A stretch of DNA of 35,696 nucleotides from CAZHFW01 sp964531675 (lineage in GTDB: Bacteria; Planctomycetota; Phycisphaerae; Phycisphaerales; UBA1924), in NCBI GenBank assembly GCA_964531675.1, contig CAZHFW010000039.1, positions 1 to 35,696 of the forward strand, given 5' to 3'. The notes below the pieces were generated by a model, which saw only the letters and a program-made list of their open reading frames with translations, was not told the origin of the DNA and ran no database searches. Both the position numbers and the translations under genes were made by a program. Shown here piece by piece: positions 15,713 to 23,239 of this stretch; within the stretch, counting starts at the first letter, position 1, and every line of letters starts with the position of its first letter.

Positions 15713-17356
15713 TCACCCCGCCCAGCTGTTGAAGAACGCAAAGAAGTCTTCGAGGCTGGCCCCCGGCGTGCCGTCGAGATCCGCGGGCGGCAGCGACGCG
15801 TCCCACGCGTTGAAGAAGGCGAAGAAGTCCTCGAGCGTGACCTGGCCATCGAGATTGACGTCCGCCACCGGCTCGGGCGCGGGAAGATCCGCGCGGAGCA
15901 GGGCGTTGGACTCGTCGGTGAACGACAGGGTGAAGACCAGCGAGCGGCCGACGAACTGGCTCAGGCCGCTCGGACTCTGCTCATGATCAAAGGAAAGGTC
16001 CCGAACAGTCTTGGCGGTTCCGCCCGGCGGCGTGAAGGTCGCGCCGATCGAGGCGATCGGGAAGAACGCTGACCCCTGACGGGCCTGGGCGAAGAGTCCC
16101 ACGCGGCGGACCGCATCGCCCGCGATGGTCGCGGTGAACGCCAGTCCTCCTGCGCTGGAGAGGCGTGGATCCAGGAGCGTGCCGATCGTCGCCGCTCCCA
16201 AGCCGGGCGCTTGATCTCCTTCTCGGATCACGATGGTCTGTGTGTTGTCCGGCGCAATCCGCAAGATCACCGCGTTGGCGCTCGGGCCACCTTCCTGGAC
16301 CGGTACAAGGGCTGCCAGCTCGCCCGCAGGCGTCATGGCGAAGCGCGAGGAGATGACGCCCGCGTGCAGCGAGCCTTCTTGCAGAGCTTCGCCCGCGACG
16401 ATCAGGCGGGTGACGGCAGCCCCGTTCCAGCGGAACAGGCCGCCCGCTGGGAGCCCGTTCACGGTCAAGCGGGCAGAGAACGCGACGCGGCCTTCATCAT
16501 CGATCTGCGGCGTCGGGCCAAGCTCGGTGAACACAGACCCAGGCTCGGTGCCAAGATCGCCCTCGGCGACAATCGCGACCGGTGTGAGTGACCCCGCGCT
16601 CAACTTCCAGAGGCCCTGACGCCAGTTTGCGACCGTCGCGGTGTCGCCGGCCCACGCGCGGAAGACCATGTCGCCCGCGGCGTTCATGACCGGCGGGCTG
16701 AACCGGCGGAAGAGGGAGCCCACGGGGAGCGTCGTGCCGGCGACGGGCGCGGGGTCGCCCGTGGAGATGTTGCCCGCAGCGGTGCGGAGCATGCCCGGAA
16801 CGGTCGAGGAGGGGCTCACGGTGTAGGCCGACTGACCGTCGTCGGTGCGGGGGATGGGGAAGCTGAAGGTGTTGGTTGCGCTGGAGGTCTGCGGCGGCTC
16901 GGTGGCGATGATGGAGAGAGGCGAGCCGGGCGAGGCTTGCGTTGTGAAGGCGGCGCGGGTCGGACCCGTCGGCGTCTGCTTGGTCGCGATGGTGAGCGAG
17001 AGCAGTCCAAGGCCCGAGAGCTGCGGGGTCACCAGACCGAAGATGCCCGGGTCGGGGATTGCGTCGGCTTCGCGCGCTGCCACAACGGGGCCGGTACCCC
17101 GATCGATCCAGATGGCGTTATCGACGCTGGTCGCAAGGTTGGGAGCCAGTTGGGACCAGAAGGCGGTCGTGAAGTTTTCGCTGAGGCGCGGATCGGCGAG
17201 GGTGCCGAAGGTGAGGCCGGTCAGGCCGGGTGCAGGCTGGCCGGTGAGGGCAATGGTGGTGTATTGGACTTGGGCCAGGACGGGGAGCGCGATCCCGGCC
17301 AAGGCAAGCAGGACCACTGCGGTGCGTCCGGGGAAGTTGTGCGGAAGGTGGTGCAT
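15713..17356 (-). CDS. Secreted repeat protein with dockerin-like tail
   Basis: A 547-residue exported protein. Signal peptide at 1-28 (MHHLPHNFPGRTAVVLLALAGIALPVLAQ). The body contains repeated modules beginning with the phrase G(D/Q)xAPG, seen as TGQPAPGLTGL, TGDPAPVAGT and REGDQAPGLGA, each followed by beta-strands; this resembles a propeller-like repeat family frequent in planctomycetes. The C-terminus has two dockerin-like EF-hands: DVNLDGQVTLEDFFAFFNAW and DLDGTPGASLEDFFAFFNSW. Dockerins bind cohesins, but the Phycisphaerae version may have another role in sorting or cell-wall attachment. ATG 17356 has TGGAGG 8 bases upstream. It is divergent from the pseudopilin pair across a symmetric promoter region, which suggests joint control. 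Confidence 0.8.
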   Translation of the reverse strand: MHHLPHNFPGRTAVVLLALAGIALPVLAQVQYTTIALTGQPAPGLTGLTFGTLADPRLSENFTTAFWSQLAPNLATSVDNAIWIDRGTGPVVAAREADAIPDPGIFGLVTPQLSGLGLLSLTIATKQTPTGPTRAAFTTQASPGSPLSIIATEPPQTSSATNTFSFPIPRTDDGQSAYTVSPSSTVPGMLRTAAGNISTGDPAPVAGTTLPVGSLFRRFSPPVMNAAGDMVFRAWAGDTATVANWRQGLWKLSAGSLTPVAIVAEGDLGTEPGSVFTELGPTPQIDDEGRVAFSARLTVNGLPAGGLFRWNGAAVTRLIVAGEALQEGSLHAGVISSRFAMTPAGELAALVPVQEGGPSANAVILRIAPDNTQTIVIREGDQAPGLGAATIGTLLDPRLSSAGGLAFTATIAGDAVRRVGLFAQARQGSAFFPIASIGATFTPPGGTAKTVRDLSFDHEQSPSGLSQFVGRSLVFTLSFTDESNALLRADLPAPEPVADVNLDGQVTLEDFFAFFNAWDASLPPADLDGTPGASLEDFFAFFNSWAG

Positions 17357-17378
17357 CGCTGGCGCCTCCAGTTTGGTA

Positions 17379-17421
17379 CACAATTTAGCTTCCGGAGCGG
17401 AGGGAGTTGCACTAAATTGTG
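17379..17421. promoter_or_regulatory. Symmetric divergent promoter/operator with 10-bp inverted repeat
   Basis: CACAATTTAG (17379-17388) and CTAAATTGTG (17412-17421) form a perfect 10-bp inverted repeat with a 23-base spacer; centre-to-centre distance is 33 bases, about three helical turns. Read outward on each strand, both arms give CTAAATTGTG, whose TAAATT could serve as a -10. The arms end 22 bases before the minus start (17356) and 21 bases before the plus start (17443), and both genes have TGGAGG ribosome sites. The arms are AT-rich in a GC-rich region. They may be twin -10 elements, a shared operator, or both. Confidence 0.65.
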
Positions 17422-17442
17422 GCGACTTTGTGGAGGTTTGTC

Positions 17443-18459
17443 ATGCGGACTCGGGGTCTGGTCATCGGCGAGGTGCTGGTCGCGGCGGCGGCGGTGGGGA
17501 TCGTCGTTGTTCTGCTATTGGTCGCGGGGGACCGGCAGCGGAAGGCGATGGGGCTCGGCCAGTCCACCGCGAATCTGCGGCAGTTTGGGACGGCGCATGC
17601 TCAGTATGGGAACGACAATGCCGGGCGGGTAGCGACGTTTAGCTGGCGAGAAGGTGACTTCGGCGAGTCGCAGTATCCAGACCTGAACTACTACGCGCGA
17701 TCCTTCGGGTATGAGCCGCCCTCGGCCCAAGCGATCGACATCATGCGCCGGCGGAGCGGCCGAAGCATGTCCGAGCTTCCATTTTTCTCAGGGTGGAATC
17801 CGTACATCCTTTACTCGCATCTGGTGCTGGTGGACTACCTTGGCGGACCCAGCCCGAGCCCATGGATCCTCTCGCCGGGAGATAAGCCTCGGCAGACGTG
17901 GCGGAAGAATAACAGCGCCCCAGACCCAACCGCCCCCGGGAGCTTTCGGTGGATTCACTCATCTTCCTACGAGTTCGCGCCGGCCTTCTACGGGACCGAC
18001 TTCGGCAACACCAATGGCACGCTTCCGACCATGGTCCAAGCTGACTCGTACACCACCTATCAGATGGTGGGCGCATTTCACACCGTGGCCGGCAAACGCA
18101 GGTACGACGAGGTGGCGTACCCGGGCGCGAAGGTGATGATGTTCGAGCAGTTTCAGCGCTTTTTTGGCCCGCGTGAGGCGTTTGCGCTCTATCCGGAAGC
18201 CCGAGTGCCGGCGCTGCTGAGCGATGGATCGGTCTCGGTTCGGCGGACCGGGGAATCGAATCTCGGTGCAAATCCCACCAGGCCAACGTCCGCATTGACC
18301 ATGAGCGTCTCCTACGACGCCGGGATCGGGGCCGCAAACACTTGGGATCCGAAGCCGCTTTACTTCAGCAGCGACTCGCTCGACGGGCGATTCCGTTGGA
18401 CGCGCTACGGCATGCGTGGGCGGGACTTTGATGGGCCGGAGGTCACTTCGCTGCCATGA
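17443..18459 (+). CDS. Pseudopilin-like protein A
   Basis: A 338-residue protein with a type IV prepilin-like start: MRTRG, then LVIGEVLVAAAAVGIVVVLLLVAG. A peptidase cut after Gly would give a mature protein with Glu at position 5, as in true pilins, and a long hydrophobic assembly helix. The body (about 300 residues) is a long globular domain rich in Tyr, Trp and Pro; LLSDGSVSVRRTGESNLG is like the C-terminal DG motif of planctomycete prepilin-type proteins with a processing-associated domain. ATG 17443 has TGGAGG 6 bases upstream, so it is preferred over GTG 17419. The stop overlaps the start of the next gene (ATGA), a close paralogue. Role: probably part of a surface or secretion filament; not proven. 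Confidence 0.75.
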   Translation: MRTRGLVIGEVLVAAAAVGIVVVLLLVAGDRQRKAMGLGQSTANLRQFGTAHAQYGNDNAGRVATFSWREGDFGESQYPDLNYYARSFGYEPPSAQAIDIMRRRSGRSMSELPFFSGWNPYILYSHLVLVDYLGGPSPSPWILSPGDKPRQTWRKNNSAPDPTAPGSFRWIHSSSYEFAPAFYGTDFGNTNGTLPTMVQADSYTTYQMVGAFHTVAGKRRYDEVAYPGAKVMMFEQFQRFFGPREAFALYPEARVPALLSDGSVSVRRTGESNLGANPTRPTSALTMSVSYDAGIGAANTWDPKPLYFSSDSLDGRFRWTRYGMRGRDFDGPEVTSLP

Positions 18460-19487
18460 CTCCTCGTTCCACATCCCCGGTGAACGCTCGTGCCTTGGTG
18501 GTATGGGAAGTTCTGATCGCGATCGCGGTGATCGGCTGTGTGGTCGTGCTCCTGCTGGTCGCGGGTGATCGCCAGCGCCGTGCTTCCGGGCTTGAGCAGT
18601 CGATCGCGAATCTCCGACAGATCGGCTCGCTCCAGGCCAGCTACGGGAACGACAATGCAGGATTCATTGGCACGCTGAGCTGGCAGGTCGGGGACGAGGC
18701 CCAGTCGATGTATTCAGATCTTCGGCCGCTCTCATTAGGCGATCTGGAGGCGCAGAGCACTCAAGCGGTTGATGTCATGCGAAGGCTTACAGGTGGGACG
18801 CAGGCGACGATGCCGCGGGCGAGCTTCGTTCCAGGGCTAACGCACTGGAATCTTCCTCTTGCGGACTATGCGGGGCAGGCGGCACCGACGCCGTGGTCGG
18901 TCTCTCCCGTCGACCTCCCGCGTCTGGGCTGGCGAAAGACAGGCGTCGGACCGAATCCCGGAAACGCGGACAACTACCGTTGGGTGTACTCGTCCTCGTA
19001 CGAGATGCCGCCGGCGTTCTGGTCGAGCGACTTTGGCAACTCGGCATCCAACATCTCAACGGTCTATCAGGCCGATCGGTACTACGCGTTCCAAACGTTG
19101 GGGACCACGCAGAAGGTCTTCGGGCGCCGGAGGTTCGATCAGATCACGTACCCGGGTCAGAAGGTGCTGCTTTTCGAGCAGTTCTGCCGGTTTTTCGGCC
19201 CGCGGGACGAGTTCAGCCTGTATCCCGATGCAAGGCCACCGATGCTGATGTGCGATGGGGCTGCGACCGCGCGTGCGGTGGGCGACTCGAACCTTGGTGC
19301 CAACCCAACCCGGCCGACCCTGGCCTCCACAATGGTCGTCACATACGTGTTCTCACAGGAGTACTACTGGAATCCGAGCCCGATCTACTCTCCTGGCGGG
19401 GACGCCCTCCCCGGACGGATCCGCTGGACACGCTACGGCCTCCGCGGTCGTGACTTTGACGGGCCCGAGACGACGACACCGCCTTGA
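18456..19487 (+). CDS. Pseudopilin-like protein B (paralogue)
   Basis: A 343-residue paralogue of the gene before it. Its N-terminus MTPRSTSPVNARA, then LVVWEVLIAIAVIGCVVVLLLVAG, keeps Glu at position 5 after the expected cut, but the residue before the cut is Ala rather than Gly. The two proteins share GDRQR, ANLRQ, YGNDNAG, the FGN block, the FRRFFGP-like segment (CRFFGPRDEFSLYPDARPP), SNLGANPTRPT and the end RIRWTRYGLRGRDFDGPE. They therefore arose by tandem duplication and have since diverged, mostly in the middle. The 4-base overlap indicates translational coupling, which would keep a fixed ratio between the two. They may form a heteromeric pseudopilus. Confidence 0.75.
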   Translation: MTPRSTSPVNARALVVWEVLIAIAVIGCVVVLLLVAGDRQRRASGLEQSIANLRQIGSLQASYGNDNAGFIGTLSWQVGDEAQSMYSDLRPLSLGDLEAQSTQAVDVMRRLTGGTQATMPRASFVPGLTHWNLPLADYAGQAAPTPWSVSPVDLPRLGWRKTGVGPNPGNADNYRWVYSSSYEMPPAFWSSDFGNSASNISTVYQADRYYAFQTLGTTQKVFGRRRFDQITYPGQKVLLFEQFCRFFGPRDEFSLYPDARPPMLMCDGAATARAVGDSNLGANPTRPTLASTMVVTYVFSQEYYWNPSPIYSPGGDALPGRIRWTRYGLRGRDFDGPETTTPP

Positions 19488-19611
19488 CGGCCGAGTTCTG
19501 ACGAGAGCATGCCACTTGGCCCCCAGCTGGCGGGTTGAAGACTGGTGTCCGCTCCGGTGAAGAGCGTCAGTCAGGAGGTCGGCGGGCGGCATCAATCTCC
19601 TTCCCTCGTGC

Positions 19612-19640
19612 CATCAAAGTCGGCTCCTCCGACTTTGATG
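19612..19640. repeat. 12-bp perfect inverted repeat
   Basis: CATCAAAGTCGG (19612-19623), loop CTCCT, CCGACTTTGATG (19629-19640). It is the strongest stem in the convergent gap. It may end or protect the pseudopilin transcript, or be a remnant of a small repeat element. The related but degraded hairpin at 19700-19718 supports the second idea weakly. Confidence 0.7.
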
Positions 19641-19817
19641 CTCCCTTCCCACGCCGATTCACTCGGGTGTTGGCTTGGACTGACCATTGTGCGGCACCCA
19701 AGTCGTCGGAACGACCTTGATGGCACGGGAGGGCGGCTGGGTCTGATGCCACCTGCCGCCTCGAAGACTCGGCGGGTGGTGGCGCCCAGTGGGTTGGGAG
19801 TCGTGGTGTGAGATCGA

Positions 19818-19836
19818 CCGGGGCGGGACGCCCCGG
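19818..19836 (-). terminator. GC-rich stem-loop after the membrane protein gene
   Basis: CCGGGGCG, loop TCC (minus strand), CGCCCCGG. It begins 5 bases after the stop codon of the gene at 19842-20462. There is no T run, so it may work with a termination factor or protect the 3' end of the message. Confidence 0.4.
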
Positions 19837-19841
19837 CTCAC

Positions 19842-20462
19842 TCAGGTCGCGGTCGGGTCGTCGCGCCGACGTCTGAATTGGATTGTCAGCACCAACATGG
19901 CGTACTCCGCAACGCAACTGACGATCAGCACGCCGGAGACGGTCGCGAACGGGCGGCGTGCTGCGTCGCTCAGGGGCCGGATGACAGAGACAACCTGCGG
20001 GCTCGAGAGTGGCGTCGCGCTGCTCGAGCTGGCATGCTGGATCTTGAACGACAAGTGGCCAGATGCTGACTTCTGGAGGGCCGGCATCAGGACGAGTGCG
20101 ATGCCCAGCAGCAGGCCGATGATTGTGCACCCGATGCGGATCGCTGGAAGCGATGGCTTCAGCCTGGAGCCCGCGCCGGCGATCGCGAGCATCACCAGCC
20201 CGACGATGCCGATGCCGCGAGAGGTCTGCAGGTAGTAGCCCTCGATGACGGGCCTGGCGGTGAGTTCAACCACCAGGAACTGAGGCTCGGAGAGCGGCTC
20301 TGAAAAATCTTTGTTCTGCTGTTGCAGAATAGCGATCGCCTCGCCGGCGCGGACCTTCCCGAGGATGCCGTGGATCACGCCGAGCCCGAGGAGAACCACG
20401 CCCAGGATCAGGTGGACCAGTACGAGTGTGCGCAGGGAAATGGGCTTGGGTTGGTTGGTCAC
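19842..20462 (-). CDS. Hypothetical membrane protein
   Basis: A 206-residue protein starting at GTG 20462 (MTNQPKPISLRTLV). Four hydrophobic segments are visible: LVLVHLILGVVLLGLGVIHG (about 13-32), GIGIVGLVMLAIAGAG (about 83-98), IGCTIIGLLLGIALVLMPAL (about 109-128) and VSGVLIVSCVAEYAMLVL (about 175-192). A polar loop between segments 1 and 2 (AILQQQNKDFSEPLSEPQ) and another between 3 and 4 probably face one side. A short basic tail (RRRRDD) follows. I do not recognise a family. No ribosome site is evident before the GTG, and no neighbouring gene hints at the function. Confidence 0.6.
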   Translation of the reverse strand: MTNQPKPISLRTLVLVHLILGVVLLGLGVIHGILGKVRAGEAIAILQQQNKDFSEPLSEPQFLVVELTARPVIEGYYLQTSRGIGIVGLVMLAIAGAGSRLKPSLPAIRIGCTIIGLLLGIALVLMPALQKSASGHLSFKIQHASSSSATPLSSPQVVSVIRPLSDAARRPFATVSGVLIVSCVAEYAMLVLTIQFRRRRDDPTAT

Positions 20463-20496
20463 CGCGCAACGGAGTGTACTTGCAATGAGGTGAGCG

Positions 20497-22080
20497 TCAA
20501 TCGATGATGTGGGCCGGCGCGGGCGTGTCTTCGTTGATGCGTTCCTTGCGGGGCTTGCCGTCGACCGACTCCATCGAGAGCAGGTGGTGCTCTTCGTTGA
20601 TGCGCGTGTGGAGATGGACGGGGCGTCCCCAGATCGCGCGGAGCGAGCGGAGGACTTCGGTCGCCTTGGCCGCGTCGATCTCGAGCCCGGAGAATTTGTG
20701 GCCCAGGAAGAGCTCGCCCCGGTTCAGGTAGTTGGCGTCGCAGACGTAGACGAAGGGCTGCCCCATATTGGTGAGCTGATACAGCAGCGTCTGCTTGATG
20801 CGGTTGAAGTCACGCGTCACGATGCGGGGCTGGCCCGTCTGCGGGTCGCGCTTGAACTGGTACATCTGGTGGCGCTCGACGAACTCGGGCGTCAGGAACT
20901 CGTCGATGAAGTTCACGTCGTTGTAGATCCGCCGGACCTCGAAGATCTTCTGGCGGCCCTTGTTCGACTTGTCGTCGAAGGCTTCCCGTGAGCCGATGGC
21001 GTCGAGGCCTTCCCACGAGCTGCCGTGCTGGCCCGAGTTCCAACGGCGTTCGATGTCCTTGAAGAGCTCGACGCCGATCTTGTACGGGTTGAACCCGCCC
21101 GGAGGCATGTGCACCACGCCCGAGTGCTGCTCCGCGTAATCGATGATCTCGCGGGCCTCCAGGAAGTGCTGGGTCATGAGCTTGGAGTGCCAGTACGTGG
21201 CCCATCCCTCGTTCATGACCTTGGTCATGCCCTGCGGCGAGTAGTAGTACGCCTCGGTGCGGATGATGCTCAGGATGTCCTGCTGCCAGGCCTCCAGGGG
21301 CGCGTGGCGCAAGAGGAACTGGAGCACGTCGCGCGTGGGCGATGCCGGGACGCGCCCGCGTGAGGCCCGCTGCTCGGACTCGAAGCGCTCGCGCTGGCGG
21401 CGCAGCTCATCGGCGGGATTGATGAACGGATCCATGTAGTCCTTGGCCGGGAGCCTCTCGGGAACAAAGCCCACCGGGTCGGGGTTGTAGGGGTTGGGAT
21501 GCTCGTCCTGATCCGCGTCGCGCCGGTTGGAAGGCGCGGTGCGCGAAGCCTCGCGCTGGACGAACACCGAGTGCGGATCGATCAGGTGCTCGAGCGTGAG
21601 GCAGTGGTCGATGAAGGTTTCGACGGTCTCCTGGCCGTGGCGCTCGATGTGCCGGCGCACGCGGGTCGCGTGGTTGGCCATCTGGTCCATCATCTTGCGG
21701 TCGGTCTTGGAGAACCAGAGGTTGTTCAGGAAGAAGTCCGCGTGGCCATACACATGGGCCATGACGAGCTTCTGGTCGGTGACGGAGTTGGATTCCTGGA
21801 GGTAGGCGTAGCACGGGTCGTTGTTGATGACCATCTCATAGATGCGGCCCAGCCCATAGGCGTCGCGCTTGGAGAGTTTTTCGTACTCCATGCCCCAACG
21901 CCAATGCGGATAGCGCGTGGGGAAACCGCCGTAGCTGGCGATCTGGTTCATGGTGTCGAAGGGGAGGACCTCGAAGACGACCTCGAAGAAGGTGAGGCCG
22001 TATTCGCGCGCCTTGGCCTCGATGGCGCGCTTGTGGGCGAGCAGTTCGGGCGAGAGATCGGTGTGCGGCGCGCCGGGCAT
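20497..22080 (-). CDS. SpoVR family protein
   Basis: A 527-residue cytosolic protein of the SpoVR/YcgB family. Recognisable stretches: LPFDTMNQIASYGGFPTRYPHWRWGMEYEKL, DPCYAYLQESNSVTDQKLVMAHVYGHADFF (conserved His residues), EGWATYWHSKLM, and GGFNPYKIGVELFKDIERRW. It is about the usual length (500-530 residues). SpoVR was named for a role in spore cortex formation in Bacillus; in other bacteria it is linked to the PrkA kinase and the YeaH protein, which regulate stress survival. Neither partner is in this window, so the gene seems separated from the usual operon. The C-terminal tail (RKERINEDTPAPAHIID) is unusual in length but not in composition. The biochemical activity of the family is unknown. 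Confidence 0.93.
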   Translation of the reverse strand: MPGAPHTDLSPELLAHKRAIEAKAREYGLTFFEVVFEVLPFDTMNQIASYGGFPTRYPHWRWGMEYEKLSKRDAYGLGRIYEMVINNDPCYAYLQESNSVTDQKLVMAHVYGHADFFLNNLWFSKTDRKMMDQMANHATRVRRHIERHGQETVETFIDHCLTLEHLIDPHSVFVQREASRTAPSNRRDADQDEHPNPYNPDPVGFVPERLPAKDYMDPFINPADELRRQRERFESEQRASRGRVPASPTRDVLQFLLRHAPLEAWQQDILSIIRTEAYYYSPQGMTKVMNEGWATYWHSKLMTQHFLEAREIIDYAEQHSGVVHMPPGGFNPYKIGVELFKDIERRWNSGQHGSSWEGLDAIGSREAFDDKSNKGRQKIFEVRRIYNDVNFIDEFLTPEFVERHQMYQFKRDPQTGQPRIVTRDFNRIKQTLLYQLTNMGQPFVYVCDANYLNRGELFLGHKFSGLEIDAAKATEVLRSLRAIWGRPVHLHTRINEEHHLLSMESVDGKPRKERINEDTPAPAHIID

Positions 22081-22194
22081 ATCTGGTTATCGGCTTTCTC
22101 CCCTGTGCCTATACGCCCGGCACGCAATTTGGATCGACGCCACCCGCCCGATCTGCGGATGCGTTCGCAGATCGTTTGGGGGCTCAGAGGCGGA

Positions 22195-22662
22195 TCACCT
22201 CACCATGGCCACCCAGCCCGCAACCGCCAGCAGTCCCGCCAGCACCGCGGAAACGATCGCAGCGTTCTTCTGCTGGGAGCGCAGTCCTCGGATCCAGCGC
22301 CGGCCCGAAGGCAGGCCCGCACGCACCGCCAGGAAGAGCAGCACGGAGGAGACGATTCCCAGGTACACAAGCATCGGACGCTCGCTTTGCGACGGGAAGT
22401 GCCAGTCGATCACGCACATCACGATCACAACTGCGACGACGAGCGCAAGGATCCCTCCCGAAATCGCCAGAGGCAGGAGTACGCCGAGAATCCGGCCGAA
22501 TCCCGCGTCCGTCAGCGCCACGGCAACGCGCAGCTCCTGATTGCACTCAGGGCAGCGTGACCCCTGAAGCCCGCGCAGGTTGTATCCGCACGCGGGACAA
22601 GGACAATCGCGCTGGGCAAGATACGCCGCCAGCTCCTGCGCTTCGGTCGGAGGCGTCGTCAT
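22195..22662 (-). CDS. Zinc-ribbon membrane protein
   Basis: A 155-residue protein. Near the N-terminus a zinc ribbon is visible: CPACGYNLRGLQGSRCPEC, with two CxxC knuckles 13 residues apart, as in many small planctomycete membrane proteins. Three hydrophobic segments follow (about 63-84, 98-116 and 132-150), with basic loops between the second and third. The start ATG 22662 is preferred, because the longer frame to 22746 overlaps crcB. It starts 10 bases after the crcB stop on the same strand, so both are probably co-transcribed. The function is unknown; the ribbon should sit in the cytosol. A link to fluoride stress is only suggested by the position. Confidence 0.7.
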   Translation of the reverse strand: MTTPPTEAQELAAYLAQRDCPCPACGYNLRGLQGSRCPECNQELRVAVALTDAGFGRILGVLLPLAISGGILALVVAVVIVMCVIDWHFPSQSERPMLVYLGIVSSVLLFLAVRAGLPSGRRWIRGLRSQQKNAAIVSAVLAGLLAVAGWVAMVR

Positions 22663-22672
22663 GCAGCCCAGC

Positions 22673-23038
22673 TTACCCGCCCGCGGCCTGCGCGATGCGG
22701 AAGCCCAGTGCAGCAGCCCCGAGGCACGCGACCAGCGAAACCGCAATGTTCACCGCTGCTGCCCGCGCCCGCCCCGCCAGGAAGAGCTCAACGGTTTCGC
22801 CGCTGAACGCCGAGAAGGTCGTGAATCCCCCCATGACGCCCGTCATGATGAAGAGCTTCCAACCGGGCGTGATCTGCTGCTTCAGCGCCAGATGCACGAT
22901 CCAGCCCGCAGCAAACGAACCCACGATGTTCACCGCGAGCGTCGCGTACGGGAACTTCGACGAATCGATGAGCAGGCGGGCCGCATAGCGCAGACACGAG
23001 CCCAGACCGCCGCCCAGAAAGACCATCAGAAAGTTCAT
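22673..23038 (-). CDS. crcB: Fluoride channel CrcB (Fluc)
   Basis: A 121-residue inner-membrane protein that forms a dual-topology dimer and lets fluoride leave the cell. Four membrane helices are visible. Family motifs: GGGLGSCLRYAARL near the start, ATLAVNIVGSFAAGWI with the pore Asn, and MGGFTTFSAFSGETVEL with the Phe/Thr/Ser track of the ion path. The length is typical (about 120-130). A single copy is present here; paired copies occur in some bacteria. ATG 23038 is used; the GTG at 23044 would add two residues. I looked for a fluoride riboswitch upstream and did not see one. It is divergent from the gene at 23240. Confidence 0.93.
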   Translation of the reverse strand: MNFLMVFLGGGLGSCLRYAARLLIDSSKFPYATLAVNIVGSFAAGWIVHLALKQQITPGWKLFIMTGVMGGFTTFSAFSGETVELFLAGRARAAAVNIAVSLVACLGAAALGFRIAQAAGG

Positions 23039-23143
23039 GCGCACAGCGTATCGGCGGGAACACGCTCATTGCAGGATCGAGTCTGACCCATGGGCTCGGG
23101 ACCGGTCCGAGGCCCCGCCCGGAGCCTCGGCAGGCCGACTTCT

Positions 23144-23191
23144 GGCCTGTTTCTGGCCTGTTTTCCGGGCGTTCTTGCTCCGGGATATAGT
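23144..23191 (+). promoter_or_regulatory. Tandem GGCCTGTTT sites and -10 box before the zinc-ribbon gene
   Basis: GGCCTGTTTCT (23144-23154) and GGCCTGTTTTC (23155-23165) repeat with an 11-base period, followed by TATAGT (23186-23191), a good -10, 49 bases before the start at 23240. No clear -35 lies at the right distance, so an activator bound at the repeats could replace it. That is inference. A similar tandem pair occurs at 1349-1370. Confidence 0.4.
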
Positions 23192-23239
23192 TTGCAGTCT
23201 CGGCGGAGTGGGAGCGTTCCGCCTTTCCTGGGTGCAATC

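Larger units (their letters stand above)
19488..19841. other. 354-base convergent gap with several stem-loops
   Basis: No gene is supported here. It lies between the ends of the pseudopilin pair and the membrane protein gene on the other strand. It holds at least four stem-loops: 19612-19640 (12-bp perfect stem), 19700-19718 (AAGTCGT-CGGA-ACGACCTT, imperfect), 19749-19779 (10 bp with one wobble pair) and 19818-19836 (8-bp perfect). In addition GTGCCATCAA (19608-19617) is complementary to TTGATGGCAC (19717-19726), so alternative folds are possible. None has a clear T run. Confidence 0.6.

Noticed and set aside
23039..23239. Fluoride riboswitch upstream of crcB
   Set aside because: I could not find the conserved GGxGAUGGxxU pseudoknot core on the minus strand before crcB.
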